From: a bacterium
GTDB taxonomy: Bacteria > BMS3Abin14
Direction: 5' to 3'
Length of the DNA stretch: 5,551 bases
NCBI GenBank assembly: GCA_022865845.1
Contig: JALHUC010000585.1
Location: 1-5,551 of the forward strand
Shown here: positions 1 through 5,509 of the stretch, piece by piece
How the letters are laid out: every line of letters begins with the position of its first letter
How positions within the stretch are numbered: position 1 is the stretch's first letter
Notes under the pieces: generated by a model
The model's database searches: none
Seen by the model: the letters and a program-made list of their open reading frames with translations, nothing else
What the model was told of the DNA's origin: nothing
Translations under genes and position numbers: made by a program

Positions 1-92
1 ACGGCGGCAATGCCCAGCAAGGTGTAGATGAATATCCTGCCGGCGACAACGCCAGGGGTCCTGGGGACCACTGCCAGAGATTTTTCAGCCAT
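1..92 (-). CDS. Carbohydrate ABC transporter permease, second subunit (MalG/GtsC-like position), N-terminus only
   Basis: The frame opens with an ATG at 92-90 and stays open to the left edge for 30 codons. It reads MAEKSLAVVPRTPG, then a hydrophobic run beginning IFIYTLLGIAAV that looks like the first membrane segment. The start lies inside the end of the preceding permease gene: the ATGGCTGA overlap shares 8 bases (85-92), a typical translationally coupled arrangement. In CUT1 sugar importers the MalF-like permease gene is normally followed by the MalG-like one, so the identity comes mainly from position and from the short cytoplasmic tail plus membrane-segment pattern. The EAA loop that would confirm it is outside the window. 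Confidence 0.8.
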   Translation of the reverse strand, partial: MAEKSLAVVPRTPGVVAGRIFIYTLLGIAA

Positions 93-993
93 TGCGCTTT
101 ATCCTCAGTTCCGAATAAAGGTAAGGCACGATGATGGACATGACCGCCATGAACATGATGATAGCGCTGGCGGCCCCGAACGCCAGACGGTTGCGGGTAA
201 AAGCAAAGGTATACATGAAAGTTGCCGGCAGGTCCGAAGAGTAGCCGGGGCCGCCCCTGGTCAGCACCATGACCAGGTCGAAGCTCTTGATGGCGATGTG
301 GGACATGATGATCACCGCGGAGAAGAAAACAGGGCGCATTGTGGGGATAATGATGCGCCAGTAAATTTTCGGCAGGGAGGCGCCATCCACCTGGGCCGCC
401 CTGATGATGGAATCATCGATCCCCCTTAACCCGGCCAGGAACAGGGCCATGACAAATCCTGTGGACTGCCAGACCCCGGCTATCACAATGGTGTATATGG
501 ACATCTTGGAATTCACAAGCCAATCGAAGGTAAAAGAGGTAAACCCCATCTCCCTGACAAGGCGTTCCAAACCGAAACCTGGGTTGAGCATCCACCGCCA
601 GGCGGTGCCAGTAACAATGAAGGAAAGGGCCATGGGATAGAGGTAAATGGTCCGCAAAGCCCCCTCGACGCGAATCCGCTGATCCAGCAGGATCGCCAGG
701 ATCAAACCGAAAACAACGCAAAAGAAGATGAAGAGGCTCCCGAAGATCGCCAGGTTTCTGCTTGCCACCCACCAACGATCGTTTTGAAACAGTTTGACGT
801 ACTGAAGGAACCCGGCCAGTTTGTACCTGGGGAGCAGCCCTGAGTTGGTCAGGGAGATCCATGCTGTCCACATTATGAAACCGTAGATGAAAACTACGGC
901 GGAGAGGATGGTGGGGGAAAGGACAATTCTGGGCAGATAGCGCTGGAGACTCCCCGCAAACCTCATGCCGGTTTGTCGACCCTCATTGGTCAT
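85..993 (-). CDS. Carbohydrate ABC transporter permease (MalF/UgpA/GtsB-like, CUT1 family)
   Basis: This is an inner-membrane subunit of a sugar importer, forming half of the translocation channel. The 302-residue product is normal for the short MalF-like type. About six hydrophobic segments are visible, near residues 22-47, 81-104, 114-135, 165-188, 222-244 and 272-294. The cytoplasmic EAA-type loop that docks on the ATPase is at about 198-221 (RAAQVDGASLPKIYWRIIIP); its first Glu is replaced by Arg, while the DGA core and final IP are kept. A TRGGPG motif follows at about 245-250. I chose the ATG at 993-991 because an AGGGAG ribosome binding site ends 5 bases before it. A GTG at 999-997 is in frame but abuts that site too closely. 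The gene follows the binding-protein gene and overlaps the next permease by 8 bases. By family, the substrate is a monosaccharide or small oligosaccharide, most likely glucose or mannose given the neighbouring binding protein. Confidence 0.93.
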   Translation of the reverse strand: MTNEGRQTGMRFAGSLQRYLPRIVLSPTILSAVVFIYGFIMWTAWISLTNSGLLPRYKLAGFLQYVKLFQNDRWWVASRNLAIFGSLFIFFCVVFGLILAILLDQRIRVEGALRTIYLYPMALSFIVTGTAWRWMLNPGFGLERLVREMGFTSFTFDWLVNSKMSIYTIVIAGVWQSTGFVMALFLAGLRGIDDSIIRAAQVDGASLPKIYWRIIIPTMRPVFFSAVIIMSHIAIKSFDLVMVLTRGGPGYSSDLPATFMYTFAFTRNRLAFGAASAIIMFMAVMSIIVPYLYSELRIKRNG

Positions 994-1067
994 AGTCACT
1001 CCCTGGTCAGACGCCTGCCTCCCCGGTTGCTATCGGAGAAAGGCCCGCCTCTCCCCCGGACAAGGTA

Positions 1068-1105
1068 CGTCCATACCCGGCCCTGGTGAGGGCCGGGTAT
1101 GGACG
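1068..1105. repeat. Perfect 17-bp intercistronic stem-loop between binding-protein and permease genes
   Basis: Arms 1068-1084 and 1089-1105 are perfect reverse complements around a 4-base loop (GGTG on the plus strand). The stem is very GC-rich at its apex (CCCGGCCC paired with GGGCCGGG). It sits 30 bases after the stop of the binding-protein gene and about 75 bases before the permease start. No T-run follows in the minus-strand direction, so it is not a canonical intrinsic terminator. In the E. coli maltose system, an element between malE and malF protects the upstream message and lowers downstream expression. By analogy, this hairpin may keep the binding protein in excess over the permeases; that role is inferred. 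Confidence 0.85.
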
Positions 1106-1134
1106 ATGGGATGTGAGCTGAATTGTAACCTGAT

Positions 1135-2391
1135 TTACTTGGCTGCCGCAACCTCAGAGGCAAGCCGTTTTGCCGCATCAGCGGCGGACATGTCCGAGTT
1201 GTAGAAGTTGGTGACAACGTCGAAGATGGCTCCCCTGACCTCCGGGTAGACCGCCATCTCGTGGGCCATACTCGGAACCAGCCCCCCGGATGCCGCCGTG
1301 GCAACAAAGTCGTCCATGGACCTCTGTGCAGGTGCGTCAAAGTTTTCCTTCGGCATCCCGAGCCTGACCGGGATGGAACCCTTGTTGATGTTAAAAACCT
1401 CCTGGAATTTGGGCTGGAGGATCAAACGTGCCATGGCTTCGGCAGCCTGACCTGCAGCAACGGCCCTCTGTTTGAAGAAGATGAAGCTGTCGACGTTGAA
1501 AAGGAAATATTTATCGGTATCCGGCATGGGCAAAGCCAGATAGTCCACTCCCGGCTTCTTACCCGCGGCGGTAAACTCGCCCTTGGCCCAGTCGCCCATG
1601 AACTGCATGCCGGCCTCGCCCTTGATAACCATGGCGGTGGCCAGGTTCCAGTCGCGGCCGGGGGCGCTCTTGTCGGTATACTGTTTGAGGCTCTTGAAAC
1701 GTTCGAAAGCTTTGACCATGGTTGGGCTGTTCAGAGCGGCGGGGTCAGCCTTCACCAGCGCTTTGCGGTAAAAATCAGCGCCACCCAGCCCTATAACGAT
1801 GGACTCGAAAACTGTTGCTTCCTGCCAGTCCTGTCCTCCGAAGGCTATGGGTACCATGCCGGCAGCCTGTATCTTCTTGGCAGCCTCTTCAAGCTCAGCC
1901 CAGGTCTTGGGGATCGTCGCTCCGGCTTTCTTGAAAACCGCGGGGTTGACCCACATCCAGTTTATACGGTGAACGTTCACCGGTACGGCAACGTACTGGC
2001 CCTTGTATTTCATAACTTGGGCCACAACGCCGGGAATGATATCGTCCCATTTTTCCGCCCTGGCCACCCTGCCGAGGTCTGCCAGAACTCCCTCCTCGCC
2101 CCACTGCTGGATCTGGGGCCCTTTGACCTGCGCGGCTGTCGGTGGGTTCCCCGCAACAGCGCGGGACCTTAAAACGGTCATGGCGGTATCACCCCCGCCG
2201 CCGGCAACCGCAAAGTCCTTCCAGGTGTGACCCTCCTTCTCAAGGAGATCCTTGAGCACTGCGACCGATTTAGCTTCCCCACCGGAAGTCCACCAATGGA
2301 GGACCTCCACCTCTCCGGCCATTGCACCGGGAACTGACATAAAGGCAACCAACGCCAACGCCATAACCCACACAAATACACAACGTTTCAT
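1135..2391 (-). CDS. gtsA: Periplasmic sugar-binding protein of a glucose/mannose-type ABC importer (GtsA-like)
   Basis: This is a solute-binding protein (extracellular family 1) that captures a sugar in the periplasm and delivers it to the two permeases encoded downstream. It has 418 residues. A Sec signal peptide covers about residues 1-25: a basic start, a hydrophobic core, and cleavage after AMA. There is no lipobox, so the protein should be soluble in the periplasm. The mature start VEVLHWWTSGGEAKSV (28-43), AVAGGGGDTAMTVL (61-74), AGNPPTAAQ (80-88), YVAVPVNVHRINW (133-145) and FMGDWAKGEF (264-273) match, from memory, the glucose/mannose binding proteins of the Pseudomonas GtsA type. The start is well supported: GAAAGGAG at 2398-2405 lies 6 bases before the ATG. 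The stop is TAA. The gene is first in its operon and is followed by a strong stem-loop. The exact sugar cannot be read from sequence; the gts symbol rests on motif similarity, not a database match. Confidence 0.93.
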   Translation of the reverse strand: MKRCVFVWVMALALVAFMSVPGAMAGEVEVLHWWTSGGEAKSVAVLKDLLEKEGHTWKDFAVAGGGGDTAMTVLRSRAVAGNPPTAAQVKGPQIQQWGEEGVLADLGRVARAEKWDDIIPGVVAQVMKYKGQYVAVPVNVHRINWMWVNPAVFKKAGATIPKTWAELEEAAKKIQAAGMVPIAFGGQDWQEATVFESIVIGLGGADFYRKALVKADPAALNSPTMVKAFERFKSLKQYTDKSAPGRDWNLATAMVIKGEAGMQFMGDWAKGEFTAAGKKPGVDYLALPMPDTDKYFLFNVDSFIFFKQRAVAAGQAAEAMARLILQPKFQEVFNINKGSIPVRLGMPKENFDAPAQRSMDDFVATAASGGLVPSMAHEMAVYPEVRGAIFDVVTNFYNSDMSAADAAKRLASEVAAAK

Positions 2392-2397
2392 CTCCCA

Positions 2398-2405
2398 CTC
2401 CTTTC
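2398..2405 (-). promoter_or_regulatory. Strong ribosome binding site of the sugar-binding protein
   Basis: On the minus strand this reads GAAAGGAG, six bases before the ATG at 2391. It is the best Shine-Dalgarno match in the window, which suits the high expression expected of a periplasmic binding protein. Confidence 0.8.
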
Positions 2406-2643
2406 AAAACAGGTAAATACATACCGAACCGCCCGGGGACTTCCACACTAAGGGTGAGTGACAGTCCCTTTCCACCATCACATCCTCGTATGGCCCCTGA
2501 GATCTTTCAAGAACGATCTTCACAAAAATTACCACAATCAGCCAAAACTACTTCTATAAGGTTATCTCCATATATGCCCGTTTGCAAGTGATGGGGGAAA
2601 ATCAGCTTTTCATTTTCCTCCGCGTCCACGCCTGCCCTGACTG

Positions 2644-2685
2644 CCTTTCTTTTGGACTTTGGACTGTTCCTAACGCCCTCCGCAC
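2644..2685 (+). repeat. Direct repeat block, copy 1, with 2 TTTGGAC heptamers
   Basis: The copy starts with CCTTTCT, has two exact TTTGGAC units at 2651-2657 and 2658-2664, and ends with TGTTCCTAACGCCCTCCGCAC-like sequence to 2685. Its last 34 bases (2652-2685) match 2717-2750 at 32 positions. Its first 21 bases match 2695-2715 at 19 positions. The function is unknown. Confidence 0.85.
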
Positions 2686-2694
2686 CTCGCACTA

Positions 2695-2750
2695 CCTTTC
2701 CTTTGGACTTAGGACATTGGACTTTGGACTGTCCCTAACGCCCTGCGCAC
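2695..2750 (+). repeat. Direct repeat block, copy 2, with 4 TTTGGAC-like heptamers
   Basis: This copy shares both flanks with copy 1 but is exactly 14 bases longer. The extra length is two more heptamers: TTTGGAC, TTAGGAC, ATTGGAC and TTTGGAC at 2702-2729. The difference is what slippage or unequal exchange in a 7-base tandem repeat would give. The 9 bases between the copies are not repeated. Confidence 0.85.
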
Positions 2751-2825
2751 TGTCTCTTATGCCCCGATACTGCTCTTCCACTCCCCTCTTCCCCTCAGCC
2801 TCCTCTACAGTTATAAAGTATAGTT

Positions 2826-3569
2826 ATGAGAGTCGCGATTTTAGCTGACATACACGCCAACCTCCCTGCCCTGGAAGCTGTCGAGAGAGATTTCAGCGCA
2901 GAAGGAATACAGACCATCTGGAGCCTTGGCGACACAGTCGGTTATGGTGCCGAACCTTTTGCATGCCTGCAGATGCTGGCAGACCTCGATGCTATCCTCA
3001 TCACCGGGAACCATGAGCAGGCAGCCTGCAATCTGGCCGAGGCAAACGGGTTCAACTCAAGCGCCGCCCAGGCTATCCGATGGACACGAGACACACTGAC
3101 TTCCGACATCAGGAAAGACCTGTGTGAACTGCCAGTCAATCTGTCTCCCCAACCCGGAGTGTTTCTCTTTCACGGGTTACCCGGCAATGCCACCGGTTAC
3201 CTTCGAACAGATGAGACCGCCCAGATGGTTTTTGACTACCTTACCGACAGGGACCCGAGGATCCGTATCGCCTTTTTCGGGCACACCCACCGTCCCATGA
3301 TCTTTACCCATCTTCCAGGCAGGCCCGTTCGCATGTTTGAACCCGGAGAGGAACTTGTTCTGGCGCCCGGCCGGCGATACCTGCTCAACCCGGGCAGTGT
3401 CGGGCAGCCGCGCAACGGTAATCCAAACGCCCAGTACATCATCTTCGACACCGAACAAGGACTCATCTCCTTTAAAAAAGTCCCTTACAATATCGCCGCT
3501 GCCCAGGAGCGCATCCTTCAGGCCGGGCTTTCCCCATCCCTTGCCGCCCGCCTGAGCCAGGGGATCTGA
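2826..3569 (+). CDS. Calcineurin-like metallophosphoesterase (possible protein phosphatase or phosphodiesterase)
   Basis: This is a cytoplasmic metal-dependent phosphoesterase of 247 residues, the usual size for the bacterial Metallophos_2/ApaH-PP2A-like group. The ordered metal-binding motifs are all present: D8-x-H10 in ILADIHAN, GD at 35-36, GNHE at 61-64, H116 in LFHG, and GHTH at 152-155. NPGSVGQPR follows at 188-196 and is typical of the group. No signal peptide or membrane segment is visible. The ATG at 2826 is fixed by an in-frame TAA at 2814 and by the motif spacing, yet no Shine-Dalgarno site precedes it. The stop overlaps the start of the kinase gene (TGATG), so the two are very probably co-translated. 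That pairing makes a phosphoprotein phosphatase acting on the kinase or its targets attractive, but this is inference. Cyclic-nucleotide or dinucleotide phosphodiesterase activity is equally compatible with the fold. Confidence 0.9.
   Translation: MRVAILADIHANLPALEAVERDFSAEGIQTIWSLGDTVGYGAEPFACLQMLADLDAILITGNHEQAACNLAEANGFNSSAAQAIRWTRDTLTSDIRKDLCELPVNLSPQPGVFLFHGLPGNATGYLRTDETAQMVFDYLTDRDPRIRIAFFGHTHRPMIFTHLPGRPVRMFEPGEELVLAPGRRYLLNPGSVGQPRNGNPNAQYIIFDTEQGLISFKKVPYNIAAAQERILQAGLSPSLAARLSQGI
3559..3564 (+). promoter_or_regulatory. Ribosome binding site of the kinase gene, inside the phosphoesterase gene
   Basis: AGGGGA lies 4 bases before the ATG at 3569, within the last codons of the phosphoesterase. 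It supports the chosen kinase start and translational coupling through the TGATG overlap. Confidence 0.6.
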
Positions 3570-5107
3570 TGGATCCCGGACACCGCTCCAGAGTTGTTTT
3601 TTTTGAACCAGGGAATGGAATGGGCGAAGCCCTGGCCGAGCAGCTGCGCAAGGGCGGCCTGGATGTCGTCATTGCGCCAAACCTGAAAGCCGCCCACAAG
3701 GCAGCTGCGGATGCTGATGTCGTCGTCGCCAACATCACCCACACCCCTGACGGTCCGGCTCTTTGCCGAGCTCTTCGAACCGAGAGCGGCACAGGCCGTC
3801 TGCCTTTGCTGGCTTTTTCTGAGGTCGAACTGAATGACAATCGGCTCGGGGAACTCCTTTCCGCCGGGGCTATGGATGTTTTTTCTCCACCTATCAGTCA
3901 CCCTCTCCTTTTGGCCAGGGTCGGGAACCTGGTGCGCATACACCAGGAAGAGGAATATCTGAAGGAGACTGAGCGCCGATATCGAAAAATATTTTCCTCA
4001 TCACATCAGGGTTACTTCCTGTCCACAAGGGAAGGTCGCTTTCTGGAGGTCAACGACGCACTTCTGAATATCCTGGGCTACACCAGCAAACAGGAGATGC
4101 TTAAGCTGAGGCTCCCCGACGACCTTTATGTTAACCCCAGGGACAGGGATTTGCTGCAGCTCCTCATCGAAAAGAAGGGGTTTATCAAGGACTTCAAGGT
4201 CGACTTCAAACGCAAGGATGGTTCCAGGATCACCATTCTGCTCACCGCCAATATCTATAAAAATATTGAAGGGGAAACTCTCGGTTATGAGGGGTTCAAT
4301 ATCCCTTTGATGGATACAGCCATTCCGATCCGGCACAGGTTGTTGAACCTGCTCTTAAGACCTTTCCGCCGGGTGATGGCACGCAGAAAAAACTTCATAT
4401 CGGTGGCTCGGATAAGTGAGATGGTGGCCGACCAGTACGAGAAGGTCGAGGAGCTGTCTGAGGGTTTTTACACATCCGTGTGGAAAGGCAGAGACGTTCT
4501 GGGGTTTGAGCAAGGGGCTCTGGTCATCAAGATCTCCAAATCCGAGGCGATCAACAGCCGCCTCATCCTGGAGGCCAAGGTCATGAGAGACCTGGCAGGG
4601 CATCCCGGGATACCGGAACTGGTGGACGTGGCCAGGCACCGGGGCCGTACGGTCATCATCACCCGATATGTGGAAGGGCGCACTCTTTCCGACGTTCTGC
4701 CTCCGGAAGATGATCGTTCCCGGGATCGGATCGCCTACCAGCTCATGGATGTTGTTTCTCACCTTCACGATAAGGATATCGTTCACAGGGATATCAAACC
4801 GGACAACATCATCGTCCGCCCCGATGGAACCATCGTCCTGCTGGACTACGGTATCGTGCGACGCATGAAGGAGATGGAGACATCCGCCACAGTTATCGGA
4901 ACGCGGCCATACATGAGCCCGGAACAGGTCAACGGCAAGAGTGAGCGGCGAAGTGATATCTGGGCACTGGGGGTCGTCATGTACCAGCTATACACGGGCA
5001 GCCTCCCGTTTTCAGGAAACACCGAGATGGAGCTTATGCAGAACATCCTGAACGTGGAACCAGCCAGCCCGAGGTCCTTAAACCCCGGGCTTTCGGCCCA
5101 GATGTAA
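3569..5107 (+). CDS. Pseudoreceiver-PAS-Ser/Thr protein kinase, cut short by an in-frame stop
   Basis: This is a soluble signalling protein with three domains. Residues about 8-125 have a response-regulator receiver pattern, but the phosphoacceptor position is Asn55 (VVVANITHTPDG) and the usual Lys-Pro is Pro107-Pro108, so it probably cannot be phosphorylated. Residues about 133-248 form a PAS domain (SHQGYFLSTREGRFLEVN, then FKRKDGSR near the PAC end). Residues from about 287 onward are a Hanks-type kinase: Lys321 (VIK), Glu335 in helix C, HRDIKPDN at 406-413, DYG in place of DFG at 426-428, GTRPYMSPEQ at 444-453, and SDIWALGV at 462-469. The catalytic residues are intact; the glycine loop is reduced (SEGFYTSV, 297-304). 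Translation ends at TAA 5105, before the final C-lobe helices. The missing part follows in the same frame at 5108-5263, so the ancestral product was about 564 residues. The gene is coupled to the upstream phosphoesterase by a 1-base overlap. Confidence 0.9.
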   Translation: MDPGHRSRVVFFEPGNGMGEALAEQLRKGGLDVVIAPNLKAAHKAAADADVVVANITHTPDGPALCRALRTESGTGRLPLLAFSEVELNDNRLGELLSAGAMDVFSPPISHPLLLARVGNLVRIHQEEEYLKETERRYRKIFSSSHQGYFLSTREGRFLEVNDALLNILGYTSKQEMLKLRLPDDLYVNPRDRDLLQLLIEKKGFIKDFKVDFKRKDGSRITILLTANIYKNIEGETLGYEGFNIPLMDTAIPIRHRLLNLLLRPFRRVMARRKNFISVARISEMVADQYEKVEELSEGFYTSVWKGRDVLGFEQGALVIKISKSEAINSRLILEAKVMRDLAGHPGIPELVDVARHRGRTVIITRYVEGRTLSDVLPPEDDRSRDRIAYQLMDVVSHLHDKDIVHRDIKPDNIIVRPDGTIVLLDYGIVRRMKEMETSATVIGTRPYMSPEQVNGKSERRSDIWALGVVMYQLYTGSLPFSGNTEMELMQNILNVEPASPRSLNPGLSAQM

Positions 5108-5263
5108 AGTGCCCTGATCAGGGCCCTCAGGAAAAGACCCCAGGACCGGTTTAACAACGGCAGGGAAATGAGGGATCACATTCTCACCACCGTTCCCGGT
5201 TTCCAGCGCAACGTCCAGAACCTGATAAGGGAATTGGAAATGCCCCCGACACTGGTACCGTAG
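5108..5263 (+). pseudogene. Severed C-terminal end of the kinase domain, in frame after the TAA
   Basis: Reading on in the kinase frame after the TAA gives 51 sense codons to a TAG at 5261-5263. They begin SALIRALRKRPQDRFNNGRE. This is the expected last part of a bacterial Ser/Thr kinase domain, where the family pattern is roughly 'AL.K.P..RF'. The Arg of RF normally pairs with the Glu of the APE (here SPE) motif and stabilises the C-lobe. It matches the point where the upstream product stops (LNPGLSAQM), with one codon lost. The lost codon is probably Glu, since GAA is one substitution from TAA and the family often has Glu there. No separate start with a ribosome binding site is seen, so this is not an independent gene. 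Confidence 0.85.
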
Positions 5264-5318
5264 GTGTAGTAGCGACTGGAAACATGTCCCTTTGGGACGA
5301 AACGGGGTGTCGGTGTAA

Positions 5319-5335
5319 TCACGCCGTTGGCGTGA
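5319..5335. repeat. Perfect 7-bp inverted repeat with 3-base loop after the kinase gene
   Basis: TCACGCC and GGCGTGA pair perfectly around GTT. It is the strongest of the small hairpins behind the kinase frame, about 55 bases after the TAG. It could end or protect the message, but it lacks a T-tract. Confidence 0.5.
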
Positions 5336-5406
5336 CAGGCGGTGTGTTGGAGTAATACCTGAAACCTGGACCTGGAACTCGGAACCTGAGGCGCGGTAGC
5401 GCCGAG

Positions 5407-5420
5407 CGTCCAACGTCCAA
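5407..5420 (-). repeat. Two tandem TTGGACG heptamers (inverted relative to the upstream array)
   Basis: The plus strand reads CGTCCAA twice in tandem, which is TTGGACG on the minus strand. The core TTGGAC is the same as in the heptamers at 2651-2664 and 2702-2729. Related words lie nearby, such as TTGGA at 5436-5440 and GGAACTTGGAACT at about 5445-5457. Confidence 0.65.
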
Positions 5421-5500
5421 CGAAAATGCAGCGTCTTGGATCTGGGAACTTGGAACTAGAAAAGAGTTGTCACTGTAAGTTGTTAGCTGACCACATTTCT

Positions 5501-5504
5501 GGAG
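5501..5504 (+). promoter_or_regulatory. Ribosome binding site for the gene entering at the right edge
   Basis: GGAG lies 5 bases before the ATG at 5510, a standard distance. It is the main support for calling a gene start here. Confidence 0.5.
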
Positions 5505-5509
5505 AACAT

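Larger units (their letters stand above)
2392..2825. other. Divergent intergenic region (434 bases) between the sugar-import operon and the phosphoesterase-kinase pair
   Basis: No convincing gene is seen here on either strand. Promoters for both divergent units should lie in it. For the sugar operon, an AT-richer stretch at about 2521-2587 is the likeliest place: on the minus strand it holds TTGCAA (2582-2587), 17 bases, then TAACCT (2559-2564), a weak sigma-70-like pair, and a TATAGA slightly further on. Neither is strong enough to call a promoter. The right half, about 2600-2810, is pyrimidine-rich and contains the duplicated heptamer block annotated separately. I see no clear operator palindrome and no tRNA or other RNA gene. 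Confidence 0.6.
5264..5509. other. Non-coding spacer with small hairpins and GGA-word repeats
   Basis: No gene is supported here. It contains three short perfect inverted repeats: GTCCC/GGGAC at 5286-5298, TCACGCC/GGCGTGA at 5319-5335 and GGCGC/GCGCC at 5390-5403. From about 5362 it is rich in words such as CCTGGA, GGAAC and CGTCCAA. None of the hairpins is followed by a clear T-run on the plus strand, so the end of the kinase transcript is not pinned down. Confidence 0.6.

Noticed and set aside
997..999. GTG as the start of the first permease
   Set aside because: The AGGGAG ribosome site runs directly into this GTG, leaving no spacer; the ATG at 993 has a 5-base spacer.
1068..1105. Intrinsic terminator of the binding-protein gene
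   Set aside because: The stem is strong, but no T-run follows on the minus strand and the operon continues with the permeases 75 bases on.
1261..2172. Long plus-strand open frame opposite the sugar-binding protein
   Set aside because: It is antisense to a clearly recognised gene, has no ribosome binding site or recognisable motif, and is explained by the codon bias of the opposite strand.
2644..2750. CRISPR array
   Set aside because: There are only two block copies with a 9-base gap and internal heptamers; no regular spacers or cas genes are present.
2582..2848. Small plus-strand protein spanning the repeat block
   Set aside because: The frame runs through the heptamer repeats, is low in complexity, overlaps the phosphoesterase start in another frame, and has no recognisable features.
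5105..5107. General reassignment of TAA to an amino acid in this organism
   Set aside because: The binding-protein gene in the same window ends normally at TAA at the expected family length, so TAA works as a stop here.
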